Assembly: GCA_022925895.1 (NCBI GenBank)
Contig: JAKSYS010000142.1
Coordinates: forward strand, 42,673-106,672
Source: Fragilaria crotonensis
Taxonomy: Eukaryota; Bacillariophyta; Fragilariophyceae; Fragilariales; Fragilariaceae
DNA: 64,000 nucleotides
Direction: 5' to 3'
Positions 22,491 through 33,089 of this stretch are shown here, in pieces. The notes under the pieces were generated by a model. It did not search any database. It worked only from the letters and a program-made list of their open reading frames with translations, and was not told the DNA's origin. Position numbers and translations under genes: made by a program. The stretch's first letter is position 1. Every line of letters begins with the position of its first letter.

Positions 22491-23277
22491 TCAGGCCGGT
22501 GCTTACAGCAAACGAAACGTCCCGCAAAACAGAACGCCGCGTCTATTCCGGGGAAAAATGGTCCTTACAGCCCCCCAAAACTGCCCCCGAATGGCGCGCG
22601 CGTTTCGGGAATCCGGGTAATTTTGATCGAAACCACAGAACGCCGCGGGCGTTCTGTGTGAAAGCCGGGTTCGCACGAAACGCAACAACCGAGTTTGTGT
22701 ATGAAGTGCTACGTAATTAGAACTCGGACTAAATGGGACCAGACATGGGACGGTGTGGTACTACAGTATGCTGTGCCAATGGAGTACAATGCGAGTTGCG
22801 GTGCGCGGGCAGGCGGCTATTCTTGTCTTCGGAACTCATCTGATTGTCACCGATAACCGCATCCGATAGATAAGCTCGTCGTTTGATCCGAGACGGCGAA
22901 TCGTAGCATCCGAACGAAACGAGCGCCTGCCTTTCTTTCACGAGCCGCGCGGCATGTCTGTCGAGTGCTTCTTGCGGTTTTTTGGCCCATTTGCTCATGG
23001 CGGCAAATTTGTTCGACGAACGAAGTGACAAGCGACAAACGAGACGACTGATACACATGATACCTTTAGTACATTTTTAACGCAACTACATTCAACGCCT
23101 GATTTCTTTTACACTTATTCATGTCAGTATAGTATACATAAAATGCTCTCCGATTCTGCGGTTTTGTGGTTATTTCTAGGGAGTACGCCTGTAAGGACCA
23201 TATTTCACGTTTTCACAGAACAGAACGGGACGTCCGTTCTGCCGAAAACGTTTCGTTCACTGCAAGCACCGGCCTCA
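22491..23277. mobile_element. Small terminal-inverted-repeat element, unknown family
   Basis: The left end (from 22491) and the reverse complement of the right end (to 23277) both begin with aggccggtgctt(a/g)cag, continue with aacgaaacgt, and about 70 bp in share atggtccttacag. The element is about 787 bp. A third copy of the terminal sequence lies at 57419-57503. An internal perfect hairpin (acagaacgcc/ggcgttctgt) is at about 22636-22658. No target duplication is obvious. A minus-strand frame at 22729-23058 (109 residues) has no recognisable domain and may be chance. Confidence 0.55.
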
Positions 23278-23386
23278 GAGACATCTTCCAACATCGCAAG
23301 TGTCTTCTGATCTATGTCATAGAGCATACGTTGACACTCGCATCCGAGGAGGTTAAGAGTAAACAACAAGAACTCGTACGATAACG

Positions 23387-24431
23387 ATGAGTTCTATCAG
23401 TGACAATGACACAGCTACCATTAACACCAGCCAAATGGAGGTTGAAGAGGAGATTCTGGAGGAGGAGGGTGGTCGACACATGAACGACTCCACATTGCCA
23501 CCGGAAACTCTTTCTCGAATAGAAGCAACCATGATATCTACACCAGCAAACAGTAACAATGGCAATAGCACTACGACCTTGTCTTCTTCTGCAAGTCCCG
23601 ATCAAGGTCGTCGCATGGCACAACAGCCACGTTACAACAACAACAAAATTACAAACAAGGCGAGCAGAATCCAAAAGGGATTCGGTCTTGCCGATTGGAC
23701 ACGATTGTGCAAGACGGCCAAGGATTTGGCACAACGACACGGACAAGAATTGCGGAGTAAGATTACACGTGAGGAAGTTGCGACCCATTGTACGGAATAC
23801 GATGCGTGGATTGTAATACACAACAAGGTGTACAACATTGGACCGTATTTGCCATACCATCCCGGTGGTATGGCCATTTTGAAATCATCGTTGGGGAAGG
23901 ATGCATCGGCTCTGTTTGATAAATATCATCGTTGGGTCAATGTAGATGGGTGAGTGTGGTTATTTTTTGTTTCATTTGTGTATTTGTGTGACACGCGTTG
24001 TCGTGATAGTGTGTGCTTGCTTGCTTGCTTTCATAATACGCGAGACCTGAGAGGAGTATCATTTGTATTTCATTAAATTCTTTTACATTCATTCCTCTCG
24101 ATTCAATTACTCACCATGTTTCTTCATTATTCCCTTCTTTTCCTATGTGAACTTATATTCGAAACACACACATTATTCGTAATGCTGGCGTAGTCTGATT
24201 GGACCATTGTTGTTGGGATATTTGGATTTGACACCCCGATCGACGACCATGGACGATGGTGGTACCTATTTACCACATTCCACAACAAGCACATCGACGA
24301 CGGACGATGGCTTTGCCATGCCAGCCCCAAGACATCCACCAGGAAGGAGACTTGTTCCACCGAGTCTCTTGGCCAAGAATGACACTGATGATGGCAGCGA
24401 TGATGAGTTTTTGGTATATGATAGTTTTTAA
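23387..24431 (+). CDS. Cytochrome b5-domain protein (spliced)
   Basis: Exons 23387-23949 and 24194-24431 join across a 244-bp intron (GTGAGT..GCGTAG), giving about 266 residues. The first ~100 residues are acidic and Ser/Thr/Asn-rich. The cytochrome b5 fold starts at about residue 120, with YDAWIVIHNKVYNIGPYLPYHPGG carrying the first haem-ligand His in HPGG and the second in KYHRWV just before the splice. Exon 2 reads LIGPLLLGYLDL and then a disordered, acidic C-terminus (DDGSDDEFLVYDSF). There is no TM segment, so it is probably soluble. It resembles the b5 domain of the NCB5OR type but lacks CS and reductase domains. The exact acceptor is inferred from frame continuity. Confidence 0.82.
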
Positions 24432-24522
24432 ACTATAACAAAAGCGTCATTACAATGTTTGAAAATGCCTGCTAAATCTTGACGGCGTATATTAAGTGTA
24501 TCATTGCACCCACACCATGTTT

Positions 24523-25318
24523 CTAAATCGACGAAGGAATATGTTCCGACGATCGCATAAGGACATAACTAACGAGGGCCGCAACAATTGCCATGAACAG
24601 AGGAAGTGCCAGAGCCAGGTACATCATGATACGGTTGGCAGTCGCAGAGGATGAGGATGACGGAAGTTTGAAATCCGGATTAATCTTGGCACAAATTTCG
24701 CAGGTTCCAGTTTGCCATTCCAAAAGTCGTTCTTGGACGGATCCCTCGTTGTCGTTCTTGTAGGCATCATCAATGGCCTGCAACGCTTCACTCAGTGGTT
24801 TCCATAAATTGGCAATCCACGCTTCTATCGTTTCCAATTGTTGATTGGATGCATCGGCCTTCCCGACGGATCCAATGAGTGTCGCGCCAGCCAAATCCAT
24901 GGCATGTAACGTTTTGGTGGGATTATCAAAAAATGTGGTGTACTTGGAATCACCCAATCCCAACAATGCAAATTTCATACCCTGCAAGAGTCGATTTTGT
25001 GGTTTGTCATTGTTGTCATGATTCTCAACGATATAATCACACAATTCCCGAAATCGATATCCTCCCATGGGGGGCTTGTCCGGCACCATACGACGAAAGG
25101 CACATGATGACAATTGGTGTCCATGGAGCAGATTCGAATTGCAAAAAATCATCCAATTGCATCACTTGTCCGTACCAACCATCGTCATCACCATTCTGAT
25201 TCTTGTGTTTCACAGTAACAGCTGAAGGCAATTGCTCTGCAATCTGACGAGCTGCTTGTTCTGAATTGCCCGTTTGAGAAGCAAACAGGATCCAAATTTT
25301 CTTTTTGGGATCCTTCAT
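24523..25318 (-). CDS. Tail-anchored flavodoxin-domain protein, one frameshift
   Basis: The start is at 25318 (MKDPKKKIWILFASQTGNSEQAA), where the phosphate-binding loop of an FMN flavodoxin (SQTGNSE) is plain. CLSSYGAGQAP and GGYRFREL follow, then LLGLGDSKYTTF, the second FMN loop. The C-terminus carries one TM helix (MYLALALPLFMAIVAALVSYVLM), so the protein is predicted to be tail-anchored. Two frames are needed: at a six-G run (25069-25074) one extra base breaks the motif QAPMGGYRF. Removing it gives about 264 residues. No FAD/NADPH reductase domain is present. It ends 92 bp from the convergent cytochrome b5 gene. Confidence 0.8.
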
Positions 25319-26259
25319 GATGGTCTAGAAATATTGTTGCTGCTAATGATGATGGTCTTGTTGCTACTTGTAGAATTGTTGTCGCTGATGACGATGATGA
25401 TGATCGACGACAATGATTACAATTGCTATGATTTGACGACCATGGGTGGTACTGTAGTATGCTGGAGTTGCGTCGCTGTGATCCAAGGCAATATATATAT
25501 TTGAGAATGAGTATAAATGAATAATCCATGCCAATGCTCGTGGATACGCTACCGTACATCGGTACTGTTACCCGCGTACTGTGACAAGATATGAGCTACT
25601 GTGCCCCTTGGGAACCACAGTTGATGCTTGACGTCCGTTCTGTCAATTCTGACTCACCACAATCTTGGTCTTCAGTTCTGTCACGACTCTGAGTGTTCCT
25701 GCAATCGATTCCGGATTCCATCCAAGAAGAGAGACCGTGCGCCAGCCATTTGCCACGGTGCTGGTACCATATGATATACTCGAGTACTGCCACAAGCCAA
25801 AACAGAGTTCAGAATTGCTGAAGGCTGGAGCAGAGGAGCCCGAAATGCCTAACCCAAAGAAGAACAACTATACGAAGTTTAAACTATCTTTACTTCGCTC
25901 CGAGTAGACTTGGTCTCGGACAATGGAGTCATGGAGACTGGAGTGTGACAGTCGCTCTCGAGTCCAGAATCAAGGAGATCTCTACTAGTAGGATAGAGAG
26001 AGGACAACCACACTTGTTGATAGCTGCAGTTTCTAGTAGCGACAAGAATCCTACGGTAGTGTCAAGTGGTCGCTCGCGCGTGAAAATGTGTGAGTGTGAT
26101 GTGCTTGGAACTGCAGAGCGTCTTTGATAGTGGCATGTTCTTTTTCTGTCGTTTTCCTCGAGTACTGTGGTGAAGAGTAATAGACTCGTTGTTGTTCTTG
26201 TTGTGGACCAAGGCCACAATTTTCCTTTCCTTCGTATTGTTGTAGTGTTAGGCGTCGTA
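25319..26259. other. Intergenic
   Basis: About 940 bp between two minus-strand genes. It contains AT-rich simple sequence near 25490 and 5' and 3' untranslated DNA. No gene or repeat is supported. Confidence 0.4.
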
Positions 26260-28200
26260 TTACGACGACGACGACGACGACGACGTCGCCTCGATCCAGC
26301 ATGTACCATTGAATGTAATAATGGCAGATCCCAGAATGGTGACGCGGTAGTTTTCTAATACACAAGTCAATTTTCCACCCCGCCGTGATAGTTGTTCGGC
26401 CTTGAGCTCTGTCTTCCCCAATTTCTGTGCAAAGTATGGCGCCAGTACACAATGGGCACTGCCAGTAACGGGATCTTCAGGAATTCCACATTTCGGACCG
26501 AAAAAACGAGATACGAAATCCACATCCTTGCTGGTGGTCGTTGATGTTGTTGAATTGTTAATGTTCATTGAGGACATGCTCAGACTCTCATCGTCCTCAG
26601 CATCTTCATCATGACAACAACAGACGATTACTCCCCGACGATAGCCATCCCAATCGAGGAATGCCGAATACACAACATCACCATCCTCGTGACCAATATC
26701 ATGCAACAATTCCGGTGTTACTTCCACCAGTAGATCATTACCATCCTGATCGATACCAGTGTAGATAATACTCCCTTCGATACGATCCTGTATGTGTGGG
26801 AAGGCACGTTGAAGCATGTCCACAATTGCTGCACGAATGTTGCCATTGTTATTGCCATTGCTGTTGTTGGGTATGGAATCCGTGTCGACCAATTCCTTTT
26901 GAGGAAAGTTCATGGAAACATGCATCTTTCTGGCAGTCCCGTACTTGGCGGGCGTCATTACCAGTTGATCGAATTTGGAATAAAAGGTAATGGACGGACA
27001 GAAAAATTGTTGAAACAAGACAGCCGCAGATGCCAATGTGGCATGCCCGCAGAGGTCGACTTCCGTACCATTGGCAGTATAATAACGGATTCCATAATGA
27101 AAATGATGACCCGACGACGTGGCGTTTGTTGGAGATGGTTTGGGAGTAACGTTGCTGCTGCTGCTGCCCGGAGGAGGACCATCAAGTTTCCAGATAAATG
27201 CAGTTTCCGAGAGATTAAATTCCTTGGCCACCTTTTGACACCATTCGCGGTCCTGTGGTTCGTTGGGGAGTAGAACGACAGCAGCAGGGTTTCCCTCACC
27301 GGCAGTTTCGGCAAAGGCATCAACGACCCAGCATGGAACTCCAATTTCTTTGGGACGTTCGAGATGAAACCACTGTTCCTTCCCATGCACAATATCCGAC
27401 GGACCCAAGACCGAAAATCCGCTCTTGACATAAAATCCCAACAGGTCCTGCTTGGCCATGAGAACGATTTTATCAACTCCGTCGGGCATTGATTCCATGG
27501 TCTGAATGTAATTCTTAATCATGGCTGTTCCGATCCCGTGGCGTCGGTATGCTTCAGAGACCACGACCGAATGAATGGCCAACAACGGACCCGTCGCATC
27601 ATGAGTCGCCATAGCCTCTTCGGTAAAGACCCGACATCGAGTCGCACAAATGAATCCAACAATTTCATAATGTTCTTCGTATTCATGGTGGTTGTGGTGA
27701 CTGCTGTCAATGTCATTGTTATTACTGCTTTGAAGCTGAGTGTCATTATCATTCACGTTGTCGCCATCTTGGTTGTTGTTGTCATTATTGTTGATGCTCG
27801 GATTGTCGGTTGAATTATCAACTGGGCGACCATCATCATTATCATCATGGTCGTCCACGGACCATGATTGATGCGTCAAGACACAACAGCAGCGAAAGTA
27901 TTTTTCCGCGAAATGTTGACGATATTGCAAGGACGATTTGGACGCAGCCTCTTCCCGGGGATAACTCGCCTTTTCAATATCAAAGCATGCTCCAATGTCC
28001 GTCGGGACAACTTGACGAAAGACTAATTGCAATTGATCTTGTCTCTGCCGTGGTGCTGGTGTTTTGGTTGTTGTTGTTGGTTGCTGTTGTTGTCGTGTCG
28101 ATTGTTCCATCTGCTGTTGAGATTGTTCTTGTAATGATGACGGTGCATCATTAGCAATTGCTGCTTCTGCAGCAGTACCTGACGTTGATGCGTCACTCAT
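26260..28200 (-). CDS. GNAT acetyltransferase - PhzF-like isomerase fusion
   Basis: The product is 646 residues with no intron. Residues ~1-55 are Gln/Thr-rich. A GNAT fold follows (LVFRQVVPTDIGACFDIEKASYP; IHSVVVSEAYRRHGIGTAMI is the acetyl-CoA loop), interrupted by an Asp/Asn-rich insert. From about residue 285 begins a PhzF-type protein: VDAFAETAGEGNPAAVVLL, FNLSETAFIW (the conserved Glu), CGHATLASA and GIPEDPVTGSAHCVLAPYF. PhzF enzymes are isomerases or epimerases; GNAT enzymes move acetyl groups to amines. The N-terminal part resembles arylalkylamine N-acetyltransferases. The two domains are in one uninterrupted frame, so the fusion does not depend on a repaired frameshift. Substrates are unknown. 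Confidence 0.87.
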   Translation of the reverse strand: MSDASTSGTAAEAAIANDAPSSLQEQSQQQMEQSTRQQQQPTTTTKTPAPRQRQDQLQLVFRQVVPTDIGACFDIEKASYPREEAASKSSLQYRQHFAEKYFRCCCVLTHQSWSVDDHDDNDDGRPVDNSTDNPSINNNDNNNQDGDNVNDNDTQLQSSNNNDIDSSHHNHHEYEEHYEIVGFICATRCRVFTEEAMATHDATGPLLAIHSVVVSEAYRRHGIGTAMIKNYIQTMESMPDGVDKIVLMAKQDLLGFYVKSGFSVLGPSDIVHGKEQWFHLERPKEIGVPCWVVDAFAETAGEGNPAAVVLLPNEPQDREWCQKVAKEFNLSETAFIWKLDGPPPGSSSSNVTPKPSPTNATSSGHHFHYGIRYYTANGTEVDLCGHATLASAAVLFQQFFCPSITFYSKFDQLVMTPAKYGTARKMHVSMNFPQKELVDTDSIPNNSNGNNNGNIRAAIVDMLQRAFPHIQDRIEGSIIYTGIDQDGNDLLVEVTPELLHDIGHEDGDVVYSAFLDWDGYRRGVIVCCCHDEDAEDDESLSMSSMNINNSTTSTTTSKDVDFVSRFFGPKCGIPEDPVTGSAHCVLAPYFAQKLGKTELKAEQLSRRGGKLTCVLENYRVTILGSAIITFNGTCWIEATSSSSSSS

Positions 28201-29044
28201 ATCAAAAATGGCACACGACTGCTAGTCACACACAGGGAGAAATTTGTGACGGTATACCGAGGTGTTCAATGAATCAATGGAATGTTGTTGTTACTGCTGT
28301 GCACTGTTCGCTTTGTGGAAGAGTGTCGACAGAACTTCTTGGAATGTGAATTCGGAGAACTGAGATGCAATTAACAATACCACCAAAGAGTCAGTGAGTT
28401 GAACAGAATACAGAATACAGTGACAATGAAATGAAATGAGAATCGTTCAATCTCTGATATCAGCCTTCAGCGACTGGTATGGAAATCGAAAGACTCGAAT
28501 GAAACACAAGTACTACAACTCCGTTCTGTACTATGATGCGATTGCAGTTTTGCCGGAGGTGAGAGAGAGACAGTGAGAATGCAGGGAGGGCGCAGCGTTG
28601 ATAATCGGGAGGGTCACAACAATCATCACTACAGTTGCGTATGTATGTGACGTACGACGTAAGCGGTGACTGGTGGTTAGGTGTTAGGTGCGTTTGTGGT
28701 GAGGTTACTACCAGGTGCCTGTAGAGAATGTACGAGAGGAATAAGTACTAGGACTCGAACCTGATACCAGTTGAAAATGGCTTTGAGCCCTAAAAAAAAT
28801 CGAGCCAGTATAAAAAATGGTGTAATTTTCACTACCTCTACAAAAAAGGTACAAGTATGTATATATTCATTATCATTATAAATACCGCTATATCCGGTAC
28901 AAGTACTCCAGTACTCTTTCCTACTACTACAACTCTACTGTACTCTACGCTACTGCGTTATAATAGAGTACAAGGTTCCGTAGCAAACAGACAAAGGCAC
29001 AATCTCATTCGAACAAATCCAATTATTATACACACGACGTGAAC
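28201..29044. promoter_or_regulatory. Shared upstream region of divergent genes
   Basis: About 840 bp lies between the starts of the GNAT-PhzF gene (minus) and the BEM46-like gene (plus). It must hold both promoters. GTACT-rich words occur near 28890-28970, but no specific site can be named. Confidence 0.4.
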
Positions 29045-30560
29045 ATGGCCGACAACCGCCACAGCAGCATGGCTCTACTAGACTCTGTCACTCCCTTCCT
29101 GTTGCGATTGGGAACAGTGGTTGCTGGACTGATTACAGTTGCCGTGGGATTCTTGTATGTGAAGCAGGATTCGCTGCTTTACTTTCCAGGTTAGTTCAAA
29201 TGATGAGACGACGGTTGATACTCGTTTCTTTTCATGTGACTGTAGTAAAGTGCGATCGTTTCGGTGTTTCCTTTGAACTGCTACGGGATACTTTCTCATG
29301 ATCCAGTTAGGCGAGTCATTCTCAAGTTCCGTTCCTATGCACTGGAGTGTTTGCTAGTTGTTTGTATTTGCTACAAGTGTGAACATGATCATGCCACCCC
29401 GCCAGTAGCTCCAACGACAGCAATGTTTCTCACCCACCACTCCATCGTTAAGAGATTGGCGGCATTCCTCGTCGCCCGCGCCAAAATCCTCGCAGATATC
29501 GCAGTCCTCAAGAACATGACTTGCCGTTTGAAAGTCACAAAATTCGCGGCAGCGATGGCGTTTCCATTCATGCATGGTTGGTCCTGCAGCCCCAACCAAC
29601 CACCACAACAGCCCCGACACTTGTATTCTTCCATGGTAATGCTGGAAACATTGGCTTGAGATTACCAAATGCGGTTCAAATGTATCATTATTTGAAATGC
29701 AACATTCTCATGGTCGAATACCGAGGGTATGGAGATTCTGACAGCGTCACCCCTAATGAAGCCGGCTTGAAGCTCGACGCGGAAGCTGCCCTTCACTTTG
29801 TTCATGATCATGCGCTTCTGGACTCGTCCCAAATATTTCTATTTGGACGATCTCTCGGAGGCGCCGTTGCCTTTCATTTAGCACAATACTCTGAACAACA
29901 GCAACAGCTACAACAGTATGCAAACTTGGAGGTGGCAGGAGTTATCGTCGAGAACACCTTTCTCAGTATCAGTCTCATGGTAGATCACTTGATGCCACTT
30001 GTTGCGCATGTCAAGGGTTTGGTGTTGCGCATTGGTTGGAATTCGCAACACATTGCTCCCACTCTCAAGACCCCAATTTTGTACTTGGCCGGTGCCCAAG
30101 ATCAACTCGTGCCACACAGTCACATGTTGAGTTGTACAAATTGTCCTGCAAGGCACCATCAAGACTGGCCCGCTTGCATGTTGTTGAGAATGGAACACAC
30201 AACGAAACCTGGATGCAGGGTGGACAAAAGTATTGGGATCGAATTGCACGATTCATGGCGCAAGTCAAGGCCCTCCCACCGCAACCGCCAGGTCATGCGG
30301 CGGCGGCTGCCGCCGTAGGACGTACCAGTGTATCGAGTATGTCTGATATTTCGTTGGGGAGTGAATTCATGCCTGCGGCGACGACCCTAACAGGGACATC
30401 GACGACGAGGACAACGGTGCACATGGGTGACGCATCTGCTCCAGCTCTGTCGACGGCGGGAATTCCCATCATGCCGACCAGCCTAATGAACATGGCCAAG
30501 GAAGCCGTGTGTATGACTACGACAACATCAAACATGTCGAACAACAAGAAGAAGGAGTGA
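29045..30560 (+). CDS. BEM46/ABHD13-like alpha/beta hydrolase (spliced, one frameshift)
   Basis: Exon 1 is 29045-29189 and exon 2 starts at 29453; the 263-bp intron (GTTAGT..GTTAAG) joins FPG to EIGGIPRRPRQNPRRYRSP as in BEM46 proteins. One N-terminal TM anchor is seen (VVAGLITVAVGFLYV). Then come FFHGNAGN (oxyanion), MVEYRGYGDSD, FGRSLGGAV (nucleophile Ser), LAGAQDQLVP (Asp) and ENGTHNETW (His). The frame changes by one base near 30124-30128, between VPHSHM and ELYKLSC. The two frames together give a complete catalytic triad. The C-terminal ~80 residues are Ala/Thr-rich and unlike the family. It is likely a membrane-anchored serine hydrolase. Confidence 0.82.
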
Positions 30561-30622
30561 AGCCTTAAGATTCTGCACATAGTAATCATACTTGAGTATA
30601 TAATACATGAAAAGTTTTCGAT

Positions 30623-30945
30623 GCGCATTTGGATTTCAACGGCAACCAATTGACTGAGAGCATTCCCACATCCTTGTCGGACCTTACACAGCTTCTGGAA
30701 TTGAGCTTCAGTTACAATCGACTGACTAGGACCATTTCCATCGTCCATTTCAAGCCTCACAAAGTAAATCACATTTTGTCTCTCCGGCAATAAATTGACG
30801 GTCGCCTCGCACTGCTGTATTTAGATGTATTTCGATCAAAATGAATTGATTTGGAACAGTCCCGTCCTTCCTTTCCTCCTTCAGGAGCCTCTCTCATGGT
30901 TGCACCTATCGAGTAATAGATTAAGTGGGAGCATGAGCATACCAG
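30623..30945 (+). pseudogene. Leucine-rich-repeat gene relic
   Basis: Two frames carry plant-type LRR patterns. The first (30623-30790) reads LDFNGNQLTESIPTSLSDL and then LLELSFSYNRLT. The second reads LSGNKLT, a stop, and then LSWLHLSSNRLSGSM up to about 30945. At least one frameshift and one stop break it, and there is no start. It begins about 60 bp after the BEM46-like stop. It looks like the 3' part of a former LRR gene. Confidence 0.6.
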
Positions 30946-31318
30946 CAAGACTCCCTTTGCAATCAGTTGTTTTCCCATTAATTACGGCGGCGGTGGTGGT
31001 GAGGTCGGGTGATATGCAGTTGGAAATCGAGATTTGACTGCGATGAAATCGAACTGCAGCGGTTGTCAGATTCAATAAGAGACCATATAGTAGATTAAGG
31101 AAAATGGTTGTGAAGTGCGTCAACAAATGAGAAATCACAGTTTCAAGAGAAGAATCAAACCGTAGGAAAATCCCTTGGCATTAGGTGACAAAGCAGTGCT
31201 GACCAGGAAGTATGGATACAAAAGTAAATTAAGCTCGAGATTATAGAGTAGATTCAAATGATCATGACGGAAACTTCAGACACAGTCTGACGGTCCTCAC
31301 TCGGTGTCGAAACAATGG

Positions 31319-32650
31319 TTACGACCTTCTTGCGCCTTTCCTTGGTGGGAGCATCATTCGTGAACCATCATTCGTCGTCTCGGAATCCACCTCCAAACGT
31401 CGCTTAGGGTGGAACGCTTTTTCATGGAGGGCTGTGGCAGCAACAGTGAAAGGTGCCGCCCTTTCAGTGGCGCTGCTGTCGGCACTTTTACTAGTTGGCT
31501 GAGTAACATCATCATCATGATTTTGATTGTGATTGTCACGATGCGAATTCCATTTCGACACCATGCAATTCAATGGTTTCAACAATTGTTCGTACAATGC
31601 TGAATTGAACGATGACAACGTGGTACCTGTGGAGAATGATGCCATGTTCGTACTTTTTGTAGTGGTGGTACTGTCGTCATCGTGTTGTCGTTGTGGAGGA
31701 GAATCTCCGTGTTCCAAACAACAAATGAGCCATGCAATACATTCGGCAGTGGACAAGTGATTCGGTGATGGTGGTGTTCGAATGCTTCCAAACAAATGTT
31801 GTGGCGGTTGAGGAGCACTGTCCTTGTTGTTGTCGTTGTTATGGTTGTTGTTGTTGGTTTTGGGACTCCATTGAACCCGAAGCATGCGATCTGGATAGGT
31901 ATTGGCACGGTCCATTTCTTTGGTATACTTCCAGGTACCATCCAAGACTAGTACGTTCACAATCTTGTTGCTGTTTCTACACGTGGTAGTTGTATCACAA
32001 CCTTCCACGTCGTCAACTTTACAACTTTTTTCTTGTTCTTGTAGTTGTTGTGTCGTACTGCAGTGCAACTGTTCCATGGCCTGTTCCAACGACATGGCAT
32101 TCGGACCAGGATATAACAAGAGTAATGGTTGTGATTCATCTTGAATAATATCTTGATAGAATGGTATGGTCGGTCCCAATTTACGTCCCACCGCAACTTG
32201 GAAACATGTCTCATCGAGTACCAATTGCAAGAGTGGGACACTGCGATTCTTTCGTTTCAATTCGTGTGGATGTTGCAATACCAAAATGCGAGTTCGATTC
32301 AATCGAATCGGAATGTCAGGAAGCGAATCGCAAATGCAGGCCGCTGGAGTTGGACGATGACAACGAGAACACATGAGACGTTTGGGTTTTTGAGAATTGG
32401 AATTGTCGGTGTTGTTGCTGTTATTGTTGTTGTTGTTGCTGTGGCGAGAGGACCAACATAATGTAATGGGAGGAGTTGGAGTCGTATTGATGATATCATC
32501 ATCCGCAGTAGCAGCATTCACATTAGCATCACCATTATCATTTTGCTGATCTTGATCGATATCGTCCTTGTCATGATGGTCGACGTCTCTTTGACACCAT
32601 GCTGATGTTGTTGTCTCTCGTGGCTCATGCTGTCGATGATGATCGTGCAT
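31319..32650 (-). CDS. DTW-domain tRNA aminocarboxypropyltransferase-like
   Basis: The single-exon product has 443 residues. After a His/Asp/Asn-rich N-terminus come Cys residues in the DTW pattern (CSRCHRPTPAACICDSLP), then RILVLQHPHELKRKNRSVP and VNVLVLDGTWKYTKEMDRA, which contains the DGTW signature (a variant of D-T-W). SIRTPPSPNHLSTAECIAWL follows. DTW enzymes (TapT/DTWD1/DTWD2) place the acp3 group of S-adenosylmethionine on a tRNA uridine. Asn-, His- and Asp-rich inserts, common in this genome, interrupt the domain. The C-terminus is a basic tail. It is divergent from TypA with a 439-bp gap. Confidence 0.85.
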   Translation of the reverse strand: MHDHHRQHEPRETTTSAWCQRDVDHHDKDDIDQDQQNDNGDANVNAATADDDIINTTPTPPITLCWSSRHSNNNNNNSNNTDNSNSQKPKRLMCSRCHRPTPAACICDSLPDIPIRLNRTRILVLQHPHELKRKNRSVPLLQLVLDETCFQVAVGRKLGPTIPFYQDIIQDESQPLLLLYPGPNAMSLEQAMEQLHCSTTQQLQEQEKSCKVDDVEGCDTTTTCRNSNKIVNVLVLDGTWKYTKEMDRANTYPDRMLRVQWSPKTNNNNHNNDNNKDSAPQPPQHLFGSIRTPPSPNHLSTAECIAWLICCLEHGDSPPQRQHDDDSTTTTKSTNMASFSTGTTLSSFNSALYEQLLKPLNCMVSKWNSHRDNHNQNHDDDVTQPTSKSADSSATERAAPFTVAATALHEKAFHPKRRLEVDSETTNDGSRMMLPPRKGARRS

Positions 32651-33089
32651 TCTCTTTGTAGGTCCTCGTACTCAATTTGAAGTTTGAAATGTTGGATGTG
32701 TCGCTACGGAGTATTCAAGTTGACACACAGATGCGAACGATGGGGTGAAAAGAGAAAGGAGTGAAACGACGGAGATGGATGCGGCGCACTTCTAAACCTT
32801 GACTACAGTACAAGTACTACTTTTTCTGTATGCTTTCACGTACCAGTACCATGTAACAGTCCCAATTTCCCTGTCGAGTACTAGTAGTGCACTACAGGGT
32901 ACAGGTACTGAGTACGGAAGGAACGTCATCCAAGATCCAAGATTCGACGGTCGTCGTTCCTTGTCGCCCCACGTCACGTTTGTTCACCTTTTTCACCTCG
33001 CACTCCAACCACACAACTCAAATCTGCAGCCAACAGATCTTCGTTGTTCGTCTTGGCTGTTGGGTGTATTTGAGCATTGAGTTTGAAGC
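32651..33089. promoter_or_regulatory. Divergent promoter region, DTW and TypA genes
   Basis: 439 bp holds both start regions. It is rich in GTACT/AGTAC words (32810-32910), which recur in other intergenic parts of this window. No site is assigned. Confidence 0.35.

Noticed and set aside
22729-23058. 109-codon minus-strand frame as a gene
   Set aside because: It lies inside the inverted-repeat element, has no domain, and its length is within chance.
28745-28830. Possible tRNA on the minus strand (ggttcgagtcc T-loop-like word near 28751)
   Set aside because: The T-stem does not pair and no acceptor or anticodon stem can be drawn around it.
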